The notes: generated by a model not told the origin, from the letters alone. A stretch of DNA of 64,000 bases from Streptomyces albus subsp. albus (GCF_000725885.1 NZ_JODR01000014.1:1-64000); one strand, 5' to 3'. Shown: positions 16,329-26,671, counted from the stretch's first letter. A program made the numbers and translations.

Positions 16329-16934
16329 ATGGCGCAGCAGCGGCCGGCCCATGGTTCGGTACGGCCGGGCGGCAGAACGGCCCGGACCCGGCAGGCCGTG
16401 CTGGACGCGGCGCTGGCGGAACTGGGCGCGGGGGAATTCGGGCGCCTCAGCGTCGAACGGCTGGCGGCCCGCGCGGGGGTGCACGCCACCACCGTCCGCC
16501 GCCGCTGGGGCTCCGTCCAAGGCGTCGTCCTGGACCTGTTCGCCTCCGTGGTGGAGGAGGTCACCGTCCCGGACACCGGCGAACTGCGCGAGGATCTGCG
16601 CATCCTGCTGGACGGCATCCTGGCGCTGTACGCCACGCCCCGGAACCGCAACCTGCTGACCGGCATGATCGCCGCAGTCGTCGAACACCCCGACGCCTCC
16701 CGGGTGATGGGCCGCTTCTTCACGGACCGCACCCGGCACGTGGCCGTCATCGTCGAACGCGCCGCGGCACGCGGAGAGGTGCCCGCGGGAACGGACGCGG
16801 CACAGGTGATCGAGGCGGTGAGCGCACCCGTCTACTACCGGCTCCTGGTCACCCACCAGCCGCTGGACCCCGCCTTCGCACGCCGCACCGCGGATGTCGC
16901 CGCCCGCGCCGCCCGGGCCGGCGCCTTCACGTGA
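16329..16934 (+). CDS. TetR family transcriptional regulator
   Basis: A 201-residue TetR regulator. The helix-turn-helix lies at about residues 40-62 (SVERLAARAGVHATTVRRRWGSV). The C-terminal ligand domain has the form seen in TetR proteins with LRILLDGILALYATPRNRNLLTGMIAAVVEHP. Several in-frame starts exist upstream; the ATG at 16329 gives the normal length. It is divergent from the lipoprotein gene, with a 10-bp palindrome in between that it probably binds. Its 3' end overlaps the convergent HAD gene by 8 bases. Confidence 0.88.
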   Translation: MAQQRPAHGSVRPGGRTARTRQAVLDAALAELGAGEFGRLSVERLAARAGVHATTVRRRWGSVQGVVLDLFASVVEEVTVPDTGELREDLRILLDGILALYATPRNRNLLTGMIAAVVEHPDASRVMGRFFTDRTRHVAVIVERAAARGEVPAGTDAAQVIEAVSAPVYYRLLVTHQPLDPAFARRTADVAARAARAGAFT

Positions 16935-17619
16935 GCGAGTGCCCGGCCGTCAGGGCGCGCAGGTCCGCCACCGTGCCGAGGTCGGCGTCCGAGAGCCACG
17001 CGGCGGGAGTGGGGCCGCCGGTGTAACCCACCACCGGCATACCGGCGGCGCGCGCGGCCCGTACACCGGCCGGACTGTCCTCCACCACCAGGCACTGAGC
17101 GGGTGGCGTCCCGCACTCCGCGGCGGCGTGCAGGAACAGGTCCGGCGCCGGCTTGCCCTCCCGTACGTCGTCCGCGCTGAACACCCGCCCGGCGAACCGG
17201 TCCCACAAGCCGGTCGCCCCCAGCGAATGCCGGATGCGCGGATGACTGCCGCTGGACGCCACGCAGTAGGGGATGCCCCGGGCGTCGAGCGCGTCCAGCA
17301 CCTCGGGCACGCCCGGCATCGTGTGCGGGGCGGCGTCGAACGCGGCGGCCACCCGCGCCCGGTACTCCACCAGCCAGTCGTCGCCGACAGGCACGGTCGC
17401 GTGCGCGCGCACCTGGGCGAGCAGATACGGCTCCGGGGTGCCCAGGAACTTCTCCAGCACGTCCGCGGGGGTCAGCGGCCACCCCGCCTCGGTCGCCATC
17501 GCGGCCACCACCTCGGGGCCGATCCGCTCGGTGTCGACGAGCACCCCGTCGCAGTCGAAGACGACGAGCCGGGCCGCCGCGAGGGCCTGTGCGGGGGAGG
17601 GGCGGGAGGGAGCGCTCAT
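16927..17619 (-). CDS. HAD family phosphatase
   Basis: A 230-residue HAD hydrolase of the beta-phosphoglucomutase-like branch. Motif I is VVFDCDGVLVDTE near residue 20, with the nucleophile Asp followed by the acid/base Asp. Motif II is VASSGS, the lysine is in REGKPAPDLF, and motif III is VVEDSPAGVRAARAAG. It would dephosphorylate a small sugar phosphate or similar metabolite in the cytoplasm; the substrate cannot be told. Single gene. Confidence 0.9.
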   Translation of the reverse strand: MSAPSRPSPAQALAAARLVVFDCDGVLVDTERIGPEVVAAMATEAGWPLTPADVLEKFLGTPEPYLLAQVRAHATVPVGDDWLVEYRARVAAAFDAAPHTMPGVPEVLDALDARGIPYCVASSGSHPRIRHSLGATGLWDRFAGRVFSADDVREGKPAPDLFLHAAAECGTPPAQCLVVEDSPAGVRAARAAGMPVVGYTGGPTPAAWLSDADLGTVADLRALTAGHSLT

Positions 17620-17835
17620 ACGCCCACTCCATCACGCCGCCCCACGCTCGCCGCGCCCGGGGCCCGGAGGGACCTCGGATGTTTCCCGGACCCCGGCCGG
17701 CCCCGACGCCGCTGCGCCCCGATCCGTGCGGCACGTCTTGACGAGTGGTGCGGGTCGCCCGAAGCTGACATCCGATCAACGTGTCCCGAACGCCCCGCGC
17801 TGCGAGGCAGTTCGCATCGCACCGGCCCGCACGCC

Positions 17836-17970
17836 ATGGTCGAGGCCGCCGCGGCGGCCGACCGCATCACCGTCGACCCGGCCGAACACCACCAGGCCGG
17901 CCCCGTCAGCCTCGGCGACCCCCACACCGAGGACTTCCTCTCCTTCGTCCGCGCCCGCCAGGACGGATAA
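17836..17970 (+). CDS. Short hypothetical ORF, possible gene remnant
   Basis: ATG 17836 opens a 44-residue frame, MVEAAAAADRITVDPAEHHQAGP through DFLSFVRARQDG, with good codon bias. The frame remains open upstream (RTGPHA), so this may be the end of a decayed longer gene and not a real small gene. There is no strong ribosome site. It lies in the spacer between the HAD and old-yellow-enzyme genes. Confidence 0.3.
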   Translation: MVEAAAAADRITVDPAEHHQAGPVSLGDPHTEDFLSFVRARQDG

Positions 17971-17985
17971 TCCTGCGCGAGCCGG

Positions 17986-19101
17986 TCACCGTGCCGCGGC
18001 GTGGACGAGCCGCCCCGCGCGCTCTTCTTCGAGGGTCGGGTAGTCGGTGTAGCCCCGCGCGCCATGGGTGTACAGGTCCTGCGTCCTGATCGGCGTGGCG
18101 AGCGGGTCGTCCGCGGCGATGCGCGCGGGCAGGTCGGGGTGGGCGAGGAAAGCGCGCCCGTAGGAGACCAGGTCCGCGAGGCCCTCCGTGAGCACCCGCT
18201 CCCCCTGGCGCGGGGTGGTGGGTGCCCGGTTCTCGCCGACGTTGGCGACGAGCGTGCCGCTCCAGCGAGGCCGCAGATCCGCGAGAGCCGGGTAGGTGTC
18301 GTTGTCGGTCACGTGGAGGTAGGCCATGCCGAGCGCATCGAGCGCATCGACCAGCGCACGGTAGACGGGTCCCGGGTCGGCCTCGGCCATGCCGAACTGC
18401 GGGTTTCCGGGGGAGAGTCTGAGACCGAGCCGGTGTGCTCCGATCGCGTCGGCGACCGCGGTGACCAGCTCGACGGCGAAGCGGGTCCTGTCGCGTCCGT
18501 ACGCGTCCTCGCGGCGGTTGGTGTTGTCGGCGAGGAACTGGTGGATCAGGTAACTGTTGGCGCCGTGGAGTTCCACGCCGTCGAAGCCCGCCCGCAGGGC
18601 GTTGCGCGCGGCGGCCACATGGTCCGTGATCGCGGTGCGGATGTCCTCGACGGTCATCTCGCGGGGCACGGGCGCCGGTGCCTTGCCGTCCTTGACGTGC
18701 ACGGGCCCCGGGACCGGCACGGCCGACGGCCCGGCCGGTACGTCGACCAGGAGCCGGGAGCGCGGGTGGCCCTGCCGCCCGCCGTGCATCAGCTGGGCGA
18801 AGATCCGTCCGCCGCGTGCGTGGACGGCCTCGGTGACCGCGCGCCAGCCGGCGACATGTGCCTCGGTCTCCAGCCCAGGGACGCGCCAGCCGCTCTGGCC
18901 CCGGCGGTGCGGCCAGATGCCCTCGGTGACGATGAGCCCGGCGTCCGCGCGCTGCGCGTAGTAGTCGGCGACCACCGGGAGCGGCGTGCCGTCCTCATGT
19001 GCGCGGAACCGGGTCATGGGCGCCATGACGAGCCGGTTCGGCAGACCGAGGGCGGCCGAGGTGTAGGGGGCGAGGAGAGGAGAAGCGGTGTTGTTCGTCA
19101 T
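17986..19101 (-). CDS. NADH:flavin oxidoreductase, old yellow enzyme family
   Basis: A 371-residue FMN-dependent ene-reductase. Family motifs are APMTRFRAH near residue 27, IFAQLMHGGRQ near 100, the substrate-ligand pair in VELHGANSYLIHQFL, NTNRREDAYG, and the FMN phosphate loop LADLVSYGRAFLAHPDLP. It reduces activated C=C bonds such as enals, enones or nitro compounds with NAD(P)H. ATG 19101 starts just 13 bases from the palindrome shared with the divergent merR gene. Induction by an electrophile through that regulator is likely. Confidence 0.92.
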   Translation of the reverse strand: MTNNTASPLLAPYTSAALGLPNRLVMAPMTRFRAHEDGTPLPVVADYYAQRADAGLIVTEGIWPHRRGQSGWRVPGLETEAHVAGWRAVTEAVHARGGRIFAQLMHGGRQGHPRSRLLVDVPAGPSAVPVPGPVHVKDGKAPAPVPREMTVEDIRTAITDHVAAARNALRAGFDGVELHGANSYLIHQFLADNTNRREDAYGRDRTRFAVELVTAVADAIGAHRLGLRLSPGNPQFGMAEADPGPVYRALVDALDALGMAYLHVTDNDTYPALADLRPRWSGTLVANVGENRAPTTPRQGERVLTEGLADLVSYGRAFLAHPDLPARIAADDPLATPIRTQDLYTHGARGYTDYPTLEEERAGRLVHAAAR

Positions 19102-19113
19102 GCCGGAACCGTA

Positions 19114-19137
19114 GAATCTGACACCGGTGTCAGATTC
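19114..19137. promoter_or_regulatory. MerR-type operator/promoter palindrome
   Basis: A perfect 24-bp palindrome with 12-base arms (left arm GAATCTGACACC) fills the centre of the 67-bp gap between the divergent old-yellow-enzyme and merR genes. MerR regulators bind such dyads between widely spaced promoter elements and twist the DNA to activate transcription. Confidence 0.85.
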
Positions 19138-19168
19138 AACCCCGGACGGGCGAGGGGCGGGAGGACGC

Positions 19169-19525
19169 ATGAAGATCGGCGAGCTGTCCCGGCGCACGGG
19201 AGTGAGCGTACGTTCCCTGCGCTACTACGAGCAGAAGCACATGCTCGCCTCCGAGCGCACGGCCGGGGGACACCGTGAGTACCCGGAGGCGGCCGTCGAC
19301 CGCGTGATCCTCATCCAGCAGCTGTTCGCCGCGGGACTGTGCGGCGAGAAGATCGCGAGCCTCCTCCCCTGCATGCGCGACCACGACGGCGGCCCGGCCG
19401 AGACGGCGACACCGTGGCTGGTCGAGCAGCTCAAGCAGGAACGTCAGCGGATCGACCGCTCGATCCAGGACCTGCGGTACACCCGCGAGGTCCTGGACGA
19501 GGTCATCGCGGCGGCGGCGCGCTAG
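19169..19525 (+). CDS. MerR family transcriptional regulator
   Basis: A 118-residue MerR protein: MKIGELSRRTGVSVRSLRYYEQKHML is the DNA-binding wing, followed by REYPEAAVDRVILIQQL and a dimerization coiled coil (residues ~80-115). One cysteine in GLCGEKI and another in LLPCMRDHD may sense ligand, but no metal-type Cys set is present. The ATG at 19169 follows GGGAGGA. It faces the ene-reductase gene and most likely controls it through the shared palindrome. Confidence 0.92.
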   Translation: MKIGELSRRTGVSVRSLRYYEQKHMLASERTAGGHREYPEAAVDRVILIQQLFAAGLCGEKIASLLPCMRDHDGGPAETATPWLVEQLKQERQRIDRSIQDLRYTREVLDEVIAAAAR

Positions 19526-19672
19526 CGGAGTCCTCATGGTGAGGCGGCAACATCGACGACTGCACCAGGTTCACCGCCGCGCGGGAACAGATCCGGGTGC
19601 CCCCGGACCGGACCTGGCCGCCCCCGCATCGGTGCGGTCCGCCGCGGTGCACCGGGCCGGTACGGTGGCGGC

Positions 19673-20260
19673 ATGACGCTACCCGACAGTGGACCAGCAG
19701 GGCGCGGGGCGGTGGGGGCCATCACCTATCGCGTGGCCGAGAGCGAGAGGGACAGGTCCGCTGTCATCAAGGGCGAGTTCAGTTCGGACACCGTCTTCGA
19801 AGTGGTCCGCTCCGAGGAAGGGTTCAGCATTCGGCCCACGCGGCTGGATGCGCCCGTGCACAAGGTCTTCCCCGACGACGAGCCCGCGGGCGAAGAGGCG
19901 CCGGGGGACCGGCGGCGGTTCGTCGCGCTGGACGGCGATCATGTGTGCGGCTATGCCGACACGGAGTACGAGCCCTGGAACCGGCGGCTGACCATCGCCG
20001 ACATCGAGGTGGCCGGACCGTACCGGGGCCGGGGGATCGGGCGCGCACTGATGGACCACGCCATCGACTGGGCCCGGTCCCGCGGTGCCGGCCACGTCTG
20101 GCTGGAAGTGACGAACATCAACGCCCCGGCCATCCGCGCCTACCAGCGGATGGGGTTCACCTTCTGCGGCCTGGACACGTCCCTCTACAGCGGAACCGAG
20201 TCCGAGGGCGAGACGGCACTGTTCATGAGTCGCGTCATCGACCACCCCGCCGGCCGATAG
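19673..20260 (+). CDS. GNAT acetyltransferase, streptothricin-acetyltransferase-like
   Basis: A 195-residue GNAT enzyme. The acetyl-CoA binding motif A is YRGRGIGRALMDHAIDWA near residue 118, then VTNINAPAIRAYQRMGF and the ending FCGLDTSLYSGTESEGETALFMSR. This end is like that of streptothricin/nourseothricin acetyltransferases (SatA group), which inactivate the antibiotic by acetylation. The N-terminal half is less typical, so resistance is only possible. ATG 19673; single gene ended by a strong hairpin. Confidence 0.8.
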   Translation: MTLPDSGPAGRGAVGAITYRVAESERDRSAVIKGEFSSDTVFEVVRSEEGFSIRPTRLDAPVHKVFPDDEPAGEEAPGDRRRFVALDGDHVCGYADTEYEPWNRRLTIADIEVAGPYRGRGIGRALMDHAIDWARSRGAGHVWLEVTNINAPAIRAYQRMGFTFCGLDTSLYSGTESEGETALFMSRVIDHPAGR

Positions 20261-20361
20261 CAGCTCCGGTGGCCCGCACGCGGCGATGCGGGGGCCCGCG
20301 CGCTCGCCCGTATCCCGCTGCACCGGTGAGGTGCCGCTTCCCGGGAGACACCGGCGGGCCC

Positions 20362-20399
20362 GGTGGGCGGCCCGGCGCCGGTGCACCGGGCCGCCCACC
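20362..20399. terminator. Bidirectional hairpin terminator
   Basis: A perfect 14-bp inverted repeat (20362-20375 with 20386-20399, 10-base loop) ends two bases before the stop of the Rieske gene and 100 bases after the acetyltransferase stop. The two genes converge on it. Confidence 0.8.
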
Positions 20400-20401
20400 A
20401 C

Positions 20402-21529
20402 TCACCGGTCCGTGTCCTCACCGAGCCGTTCGGTCACCCAGGTGTGGAACTCCCCGATGTGGTGCTCGCTGGGCACCAGGACACCGCCCTGCCGGTAGGC
20501 GCGGGAGGCCATGGCCGGCTGGGTGCGCTCGCAGGCGTCGAAGTCCTGCACGTTGACGCGGTGGAACAGCTCGACGGAAGGCGACAGGTCCGCGCCGGAG
20601 GCCACCACGTCCGGTGCGTACAGCCAGTCGCACTCGACCACCGTGCGGTCCGCGGCCATCGGGAACATCCGGTGCCAGATCACATGGTCGGGCACCAGAT
20701 TGACGAAGACCTGCGGGCGGACGGTGAGCGCGTAGTAGCGGCGGTCGTGTGCGTCGGGGACGCCGGGCAGGCGGGCGAAGCCGGCGCGGCCGTCCACCGT
20801 GAAGCCCTCCGCCTCGGGTGCGAACGAGGGGCCGTGGCCCACGTAGTACTGGGCGGCGAAACCGTCGGCGAACTCGGGCAGTACCTCGGTCAGTTCGGGG
20901 TGGATGGTGGCGCAGTGATAGCACTCCATGAAGTTCTCGACGATCAGTTTCCAGTTCGCCGCCACGTCGTAGGTGTGCCGCCGGCCCAGCGCCAGCGACT
21001 CGATCCCGTAGTGCCCGATCACCTCGCCCCCGCCCAGCCGTTCGGCGACGTCCGCCATCACCGTCTCCTCGAACGACGGCGGCTCGGCGGCCAGGCACAC
21101 CCACGCGTACCCCAGCCATTCGCGCAGCGGCACGGTGTGCAGCCCGAAGGCGCTGCGGTCCACATCCGGCATCCGCGTCAGATTGGGGGCGGCGGTCAGC
21201 CTGCCGTCCAGGTCGTAGGTCCAGGCGTGGTACGGGCACTGCAGGCTGCGCCGGACCTGCCCGGCCTGCTCGGTGCACAGCCGGGCGCCCCGGTGCCGGC
21301 ACACGTTGAGGAACGCCCGCAGCTCGCCCCGCCGGTTCCGGGTCACCAGCACGCTCTCCCGGCCCACCTGCACGGTGCGGAAGGCACCGGGTCCGTCGAG
21401 GTCGGCGGCGCGGACGGCGCAGAACCACTCGGTCTCGAAGATGCGTTCCTGCTCGCGCCGGAAGTTGTCGGGATCGGTGTAGCGGTCCCCTGGCAGGGTC
21501 GCCAGCAGGCTGCCGACAGCGGTCGTCAT
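20402..21529 (-). CDS. gbcA: Rieske aromatic-ring-hydroxylating-type oxygenase, probable glycine betaine demethylase
   Basis: A 375-residue Rieske non-heme iron oxygenase. The [2Fe-2S] ligands are Cys77-x-His79 and Cys98-xx-His101. The mononuclear iron site is marked by [16 protein letters not shown], with His205 and His210. This is the size and form of GbcA-type enzymes that remove a methyl from glycine betaine as formaldehyde. The start overlaps the stop of the sarcosine oxidase gene (ATGA). Electrons probably come from the ferredoxin and reductase at 27.7-29.3 kb. Related Rieske enzymes act on stachydrine or carnitine; the neighbours favour betaine. Confidence 0.88.
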   Translation of the reverse strand: MTTAVGSLLATLPGDRYTDPDNFRREQERIFETEWFCAVRAADLDGPGAFRTVQVGRESVLVTRNRRGELRAFLNVCRHRGARLCTEQAGQVRRSLQCPYHAWTYDLDGRLTAAPNLTRMPDVDRSAFGLHTVPLREWLGYAWVCLAAEPPSFEETVMADVAERLGGGEVIGHYGIESLALGRRHTYDVAANWKLIVENFMECYHCATIHPELTEVLPEFADGFAAQYYVGHGPSFAPEAEGFTVDGRAGFARLPGVPDAHDRRYYALTVRPQVFVNLVPDHVIWHRMFPMAADRTVVECDWLYAPDVVASGADLSPSVELFHRVNVQDFDACERTQPAMASRAYRQGGVLVPSEHHIGEFHTWVTERLGEDTDR

Positions 21530-22713
21530 GTCGTCGTCTCCTCGGGCTCGGTCGCGGACTGCCGCAGCTCGTTCCTGAGCGGGTCGAACAGGGCGATGGG
21601 ATGTTCCGTGGTGCCGTGCAGCGCCAGGTCGGCGGCGATCTCGCCGACCACCGGGACGAACTTGAAGCCGTGCCCGGAGAACCCGCAGGCCACCGTCACC
21701 GCCTCCGGGTGCTCCGGGTGCCGGGCCAGTACGAAGTGCTCGTCAGCCGTGGTGGTGTACATGCAGGTGACGGCCTTGCGCAGCCGGCCGGGCAGCGCGG
21801 GGATGCGGGGCCGCAACTGTGCGGCCATCGCCGCCACCTCGTCGTCGTGGACGGTACGGTCGATGGTCTCCGGATCGCAGACGGTGCCCTTGCGGAAGAA
21901 CGCCACCTTCGCGCCGTCCTGGGGGCCGTCGATGGCCGGGAAGCCGTACACCTGGACCCCGCCGGTGTCCTCCCACACATAGACAGGGTGCTGGCGCGGG
22001 TCGAACGCGGCGGTACCGCCCTCCGGCTGGAACCAGTACATGACCTGCCGCTCGACGGTGAAGCGCACGCCGAGGTCCGCGAGCAGCCGCGGGGCCCAGG
22101 CCCCCGGGCACACCACCAGGTGCCCGGCCGTGTACACGTCGTCGGCGGTGTGCACACGCACCCCCCGGCCGCCCGGCAGCACCTCCCAGCGCGTCACCGG
22201 TTCCTCGAACCGCAGATCGGCGCCGGCCTGGAGGGCCAGCTGCACATGGGCGGTGACGGTTGCCTCGGGCCGTACGAAACCGGCCCGGCCCTCGTACAGC
22301 GCCACCTCGTCGTCGGCGGGGGTGAAGGTCGGGAAGCGGCGCCGCACCTCACCGGCGTCCAGCATCTCGTGCGGCAGCCCCCACTGCTCGGCCGAGCGCC
22401 GGCTGCCGGCGACCGTACGGGAGTCGGGCCGGCCCAGCATCAGACCGCCGCACAGGGTGACGATGTCCCGGCCCGTGTCCCGCTCCAGCTTCTCGAACAG
22501 CTCGTACGAGCGCAGCAGCAGGGGGACGTAGGCCGGATCTTCGAAGTAGGACTGGCGGGTCACACGGGAACCGCCGTGGCTGGAGCCGCGGTTGTGGGCC
22601 GGCCCGAAGCGCTCCAGTCCGAGGACGCGGTGGCCGCGGGCCGCCAGATGGCAGGCGGTGGCACTGCCCATGCCGCCGAGACCGATGACGATGACATCGT
22701 GGGCCGTCTTCAT
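21526..22713 (-). CDS. solA: Monomeric sarcosine oxidase / N-methyl amino acid oxidase
   Basis: A 395-residue MTOX-family flavoprotein. The FAD dinucleotide motif GLGGMG is at residues 11-16, and GFSGHGFKF is near 344. Cys317 in [13 protein letters not shown] matches in context the cysteine that holds FAD covalently in Bacillus monomeric sarcosine oxidase. It oxidises sarcosine to glycine, formaldehyde and hydrogen peroxide. ATG 22713 follows AAGGAGGA. It is followed by the Rieske gene with an ATGA overlap, which places it as the last oxidation step of betaine degradation. Confidence 0.9.
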   Translation of the reverse strand: MKTAHDVIVIGLGGMGSATACHLAARGHRVLGLERFGPAHNRGSSHGGSRVTRQSYFEDPAYVPLLLRSYELFEKLERDTGRDIVTLCGGLMLGRPDSRTVAGSRRSAEQWGLPHEMLDAGEVRRRFPTFTPADDEVALYEGRAGFVRPEATVTAHVQLALQAGADLRFEEPVTRWEVLPGGRGVRVHTADDVYTAGHLVVCPGAWAPRLLADLGVRFTVERQVMYWFQPEGGTAAFDPRQHPVYVWEDTGGVQVYGFPAIDGPQDGAKVAFFRKGTVCDPETIDRTVHDDEVAAMAAQLRPRIPALPGRLRKAVTCMYTTTADEHFVLARHPEHPEAVTVACGFSGHGFKFVPVVGEIAADLALHGTTEHPIALFDPLRNELRQSATEPEETTT

Positions 22714-22868
22714 GGAAATCCTCCTTCTCCGGCCCCGACCGGCCCTCCTCCCGCCGGCGCCGGGCGTGCCGGAGGCACCCGGCCGCCGGGGGCGGGACGG
22801 GCGGCAGGGCACGGAGGACGCGGCGGCGCACCCCCGGGGGGGCGGGAGGAGAGGGGCGGGGCCGCGCT

Positions 22869-25358
22869 TCAGCGGCGGATGCGGGCCATCTCGGGATCGA
22901 ACAGGGGCTCCTCGGCGACCGTCGCCGCGACCTTCTCGCCGAAGTACTCGACGGCCACGGACGTCCCCGGCACGGCGGCCCGCGCCGGCACCCACGCGTA
23001 CGCCACGCAGCGGCCCACGCTGTAGCCGTACCCGGCGCTGGTCACATATCCGGCGGCGGTCCCGTCCACGTGCACGGGTTCGCCGCCCATGACCATCGCG
23101 GCGGGATCGTCCAGGGTCAGGCACACCAGCCGGCGCTGCGGCGCACCCCGTGCCGCCAGCGCGTCCCGCCCGACGAACTCGCCCTTGGCCGGACGGACCG
23201 CGAAGGCCAGGCCCGCCTCCTCGGGGGTGTGCTCCGTCGTCATGTCGGCGCCCCAGGCCCGGTACCCCTTCTCCAGCCGCAGACTGTTGAAGGCGCTGCG
23301 CCCGGCGGCGACCACACCGAGGTGCGCCCCGGCCTCCCACAGGGTGTCCCACAGCCGCAGCCCCACATCGGCGTCGGCGTACAGCTCCCAGCCCAGTTCG
23401 CCGACGTAGCTGACGCGCAGCGCGGTGACCGGGACGTGCCCGATGAAGCACTCCTTGGCCTTGAAGTAGCCGAAGCCCTCGTGGGAGAAGTCGTCGCGGG
23501 TCAGCGGCTGCACCAGTTCGCGGGCCAGCGGGCCCCACACCCCCACGCAGCAGGTGCCGGAGGTGATGTCGCGGATGTGGACGCCCTCCGGGGCACGGCG
23601 CGCCAGCCAGTCCAGGTCGGCGGGCGTGTTGGCGCCCAGCTGCCAGCGGTCGGGGCCGAGGCGGGCCGCCGTCAGATCGCTGCGGATGCCGCCGGCCTCG
23701 TCCAGCAGCAGGGTGTAGGTGACCGAACCGGGCCTCTTCCTCAGATTGTTGGTGGTCATCCGCTGGAGGAAGTCCAGCGAGCCGGGCCCGGTGACCTCCA
23801 GCCGCCGCAGCGGTGTCATGTCGTACAGGGCGACCCGCTCGCGGGTGGCCCGCGCTTCGGCGGCGGCGATGGGCGACCAGTACCGCGCCGACCACGCGTC
23901 ACGTTCGGGCAGCGGGCCGGCCTGTTCCGGTACCAGCGGCGCGTTGGCCTCGTACCAGTGCGGACGCTCCCAGCCGCCGGACTCCAGGAAGAACGCGCCC
24001 AGTTCCTGCTGGCGCGGATAGAAGGGGCTGGTCCGCAGGGGGCGGGCCGCACCGGACGGCTGGAGCGGATGGACGATGTCGTACACCTCGACGAAGCTGC
24101 GCTCGCCGCGGTCGCGGACATAGGCGGGGGAGCGCTGGGCCCCTTCGAAACGTTGCGGGTCGCACTCGTGCGGGTCCACGGTGGCGCGGCCGTCGGTCAT
24201 CAGCTCGGCGACCGCCCGGGCGGCGCCCGCCGCGTGGGTGACCCACACGGCCTCCGCCAGCCAGAAGCCGCGCAGCGTACGGGACTCGCCCAGCAGCGGC
24301 ATGCCGTCCGGGGTGAAGGAGAAGACACCGTTGAAACCCTCCTCCACCCGGGAGCCGGCCAGCGCGGGCAGCACCCGGCGGGTCTCCGCCCAGCTCGGTG
24401 CGAAATCGTCCTCGGTGAAGGGCAGCGAGGACGGCATCACGGGTGCCTCGTCGAAGGAGGGCACCGTGAAGGGGTCCACCGGCAGCGGCCGGTGCGCGTA
24501 GGTGCCGATGCCGATGCGGCCGGGGCCGCCGTCGGGGTCCAGGTGTTCGCGGTAGTAGAGGTCGTGGTCCTGGTGGCGCAGGAGGGGCCGCCGCGCCTCG
24601 GCGTCCTCGGCACCCTCACCGGCCAGCCGAGCCAGCGGTGCCGTCCTGGCGTACTGGTGGGCGAGCGGCAGCAGCGGCACGTCCACCCCCGCCATGGCGC
24701 CGATGACCGGGCCCCAGAAACCGGCCGCGCTCACGACGTGGTCGGCCGGGAAGGTGCCCCGGTCGGTGACGACGCCGCTCACCCGGCCGCCCGCGCGTTC
24801 GATGCCGGTGACGGTGTGCCGCTCCAGGAACCGGGCGCCGCGCCGCTCGGCCTCGCGGATCTGCGCCTGGCAGGCGAGCACCGCGCGGGCCAGCCCGTCG
24901 CCGGGGGTGTGGAACCCGCCCAGCACGGTGTCCGGGTCCAGCAGCGGGAACAGCTCAGCGCACCGGGCGGGCCCCACCAGTTCGCCCTCCACGCCCCAGG
25001 CGGCGGCCAGCCCCGCCTTGCGGTGCAGGTCCCGCCAGCGGGCCGGGGTGGCGGCCACCTCCAGCCCGCCGACCGGCAGGAAGCAGGAGCGCCCCGCCAC
25101 GTGCAGGGAGCTGAACTTCTCCACCGTGTAGCGCGCGTACGCGGTCAGGGTCCTGGAGGTGTTCGTCCTGAACACCAGGCCCGGGGCGTGCGAGGTGGAG
25201 CCGCCGGGGGAGGGGAGCGGGCCCTGCTCCAGGACCGTGACATGGCGCCAGCCGCGGGCGGTCAGCTCCTCGGCGAGCGAGCAGCCGACGATGCCGGCTC
25301 CGATGATCACCACACGCTCGGTCAGCCGGCGCGCGGCGTGGGGCGCGGACGCGTTCAC
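22869..25358 (-). CDS. dmgO: Dimethylglycine oxidase (FAD/GcvT fusion)
   Basis: An 829-residue two-part enzyme. The N-terminal FAD domain begins at residue ~15 ([17 protein letters not shown]) with the DAO-type fold including [15 protein letters not shown]. From about residue 430 comes an FAO_M linker and a GcvT/aminomethyltransferase domain ([33 protein letters not shown]). This is the layout of dimethylglycine oxidase, which channels the released methylene to tetrahydrofolate. The GTG at 25358 overlaps the stop of the dehydrogenase gene. A longer frame upstream is only an out-of-frame reading of that gene. Confidence 0.9.
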   Translation of the reverse strand: MNASAPHAARRLTERVVIIGAGIVGCSLAEELTARGWRHVTVLEQGPLPSPGGSTSHAPGLVFRTNTSRTLTAYARYTVEKFSSLHVAGRSCFLPVGGLEVAATPARWRDLHRKAGLAAAWGVEGELVGPARCAELFPLLDPDTVLGGFHTPGDGLARAVLACQAQIREAERRGARFLERHTVTGIERAGGRVSGVVTDRGTFPADHVVSAAGFWGPVIGAMAGVDVPLLPLAHQYARTAPLARLAGEGAEDAEARRPLLRHQDHDLYYREHLDPDGGPGRIGIGTYAHRPLPVDPFTVPSFDEAPVMPSSLPFTEDDFAPSWAETRRVLPALAGSRVEEGFNGVFSFTPDGMPLLGESRTLRGFWLAEAVWVTHAAGAARAVAELMTDGRATVDPHECDPQRFEGAQRSPAYVRDRGERSFVEVYDIVHPLQPSGAARPLRTSPFYPRQQELGAFFLESGGWERPHWYEANAPLVPEQAGPLPERDAWSARYWSPIAAAEARATRERVALYDMTPLRRLEVTGPGSLDFLQRMTTNNLRKRPGSVTYTLLLDEAGGIRSDLTAARLGPDRWQLGANTPADLDWLARRAPEGVHIRDITSGTCCVGVWGPLARELVQPLTRDDFSHEGFGYFKAKECFIGHVPVTALRVSYVGELGWELYADADVGLRLWDTLWEAGAHLGVVAAGRSAFNSLRLEKGYRAWGADMTTEHTPEEAGLAFAVRPAKGEFVGRDALAARGAPQRRLVCLTLDDPAAMVMGGEPVHVDGTAAGYVTSAGYGYSVGRCVAYAWVPARAAVPGTSVAVEYFGEKVAATVAEEPLFDPEMARIRR

Positions 25359-26446
25359 AGGACCACCACCGATCGCAGCACCTTGCCCCGCAGCATGCGC
25401 TCGAAGGCGATCTCGACCTCGTCCAGGGCGATCGTCTCGGTGACGAACGCCCCCAGGTCGAGCTTGCCGCTGAGATAGAGATCGATCAGGACGGGGAAGT
25501 CCCGGCTGGGCAGACAGTCCCCGTACCAGGAGGACTTGAGGGCGCCGCCCCGCGAGAACAGCTCCTGGAACGGCAGCTCGATCGTCACCCCGGGGGAGGG
25601 CACGCCCGCCTGCACCAGGACGCCCGCCAGATCGCGCATGGCGAAGCCCTGGAGGTACGTCTCGGGCCGGCCGACCGCCTCGATGACGACGTCCGCGCCG
25701 AAGCCGCCGGTCAGCTCGCGGACGGCGGCCACCGGGTCGGTGCCGCGCGAGTTGACGCTGTGGGTGGCGCCGAACTGGGTCGCGGTGTCGAGCTTGGTGT
25801 CGTCCACGTCGATGGCGATCACCCGCCGCGCCCCGGCGAGCGAGGAGGCGGCGATGGCGGCGTTGCCCACGCCGCCGCAGCCGATGACGGCGACGGTGTC
25901 GCCGTGGCCGACGCCGCCGGTGTGCACGGCGGCGCCCCAGCCGGCCATGACGCCGCAGCCGATCAGTCCGGCGGCCTCGGGCCGCGCGGCGGGATCGACC
26001 TTGACCGCCTGTCCGGCGTCGACCAGGGTCTTGTCGGCGAACGCGCCGATGCCCAGGGCCGGGGTGAGCGGGGTGCCGTCCAGCAGCGTCATCCGCTGCC
26101 GGGCGTTGCGCGAGTCGAAGCAGTACCAGGGCCGCCCCTTGCGGCAGGAGCGGCAGCTTCCGCACGGTGCGCGCCAGGCGAGGACGACGAAGTCGCCGGG
26201 GCGCACATCGGTGACGCCGGGGCCCGTCGCTTCGACGATGCCCGCGGCCTCGTGGCCGAGCAGGAACGGGAAGTCGTCGGCGTCGCCGGCGGAACCTTCC
26301 CGGTAGTGCAGATCGGTGTGGCAGACACCGCATGCCTGGACGGAGACGAGGACTTCCCCCGGGCCGGGATCCGGTACCAGGACCGTCTGCACCTCGGCGG
26401 GGGCGTCCTTCTTCATCGCGATGACAGCGCGGACCTCGTGTGGCAT
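25355..26446 (-). CDS. S-(hydroxymethyl)mycothiol dehydrogenase
   Basis: A 363-residue zinc alcohol dehydrogenase of the mycothiol-dependent formaldehyde dehydrogenase type. The catalytic zinc site is in [14 protein letters not shown] (Cys42) and GHEAAG (His65, Glu66). The structural zinc cysteines are 95, 98, 101 and 109. The NAD motif is [11 protein letters not shown]. It oxidises the mycothiol-formaldehyde adduct, the natural exit for formaldehyde released by the two demethylations in this operon. ATG 26446 is the first gene of the operon (dehydrogenase, dmgO, solA, Rieske). Confidence 0.92.
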   Translation of the reverse strand: MPHEVRAVIAMKKDAPAEVQTVLVPDPGPGEVLVSVQACGVCHTDLHYREGSAGDADDFPFLLGHEAAGIVEATGPGVTDVRPGDFVVLAWRAPCGSCRSCRKGRPWYCFDSRNARQRMTLLDGTPLTPALGIGAFADKTLVDAGQAVKVDPAARPEAAGLIGCGVMAGWGAAVHTGGVGHGDTVAVIGCGGVGNAAIAASSLAGARRVIAIDVDDTKLDTATQFGATHSVNSRGTDPVAAVRELTGGFGADVVIEAVGRPETYLQGFAMRDLAGVLVQAGVPSPGVTIELPFQELFSRGGALKSSWYGDCLPSRDFPVLIDLYLSGKLDLGAFVTETIALDEVEIAFERMLRGKVLRSVVVL

Positions 26447-26463
26447 TCCCAGACCTCGCAAGT

Positions 26464-26504
26464 TGTTGCGTAGTGCACGACTGGTTGCGCTATGGGAGAC
26501 ATAG
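26464..26504 (-). promoter_or_regulatory. Probable IclR operator/promoter of the betaine operon
   Basis: Within 60 bases upstream of the first operon gene are two direct GTTGCG elements (26465 and 26484) and a small dyad CTATG-GGAGA-CATAG (26490-26504). The same GTTGCG core opens the inverted repeat upstream of the ferredoxin gene at 27609, so one regulator, probably the adjacent IclR protein, may bind both places. Confidence 0.5.
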
Positions 26505-26571
26505 TGAGAACGCCGCACTCCGCCGTCAAGAGATGTGGATCAGTGGTTGGTGACGGTGTGTCAGAAATGCG

Positions 26572-26605
26572 AACTGCGGGCCCGAGGCTTCTCGGACCCG
26601 CAGTT
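26572..26605 (-). terminator. Terminator hairpin after the iclR gene
   Basis: Arms AACTGCGGG and CCCGCAGTT (9 bp) extend by five further pairs after one mismatch, closing on a 4-base loop. It lies 67 bases past the IclR stop on the minus strand, separating that gene from the downstream operon promoter. Confidence 0.7.
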
Positions 26606-26671
26606 ATGGGAGGTCGGGGCACCGCCGGAACTGACGGAGCGTCAGAAAATTGTGACGCCGGTCGACGGACG

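Noticed and set aside
25359..26333. N-terminal extension of the dimethylglycine oxidase to 1154 residues
   Set aside because: The added sequence is an out-of-phase reading of the mycothiol-linked dehydrogenase gene; the GTG at 25358 gives the normal enzyme start.
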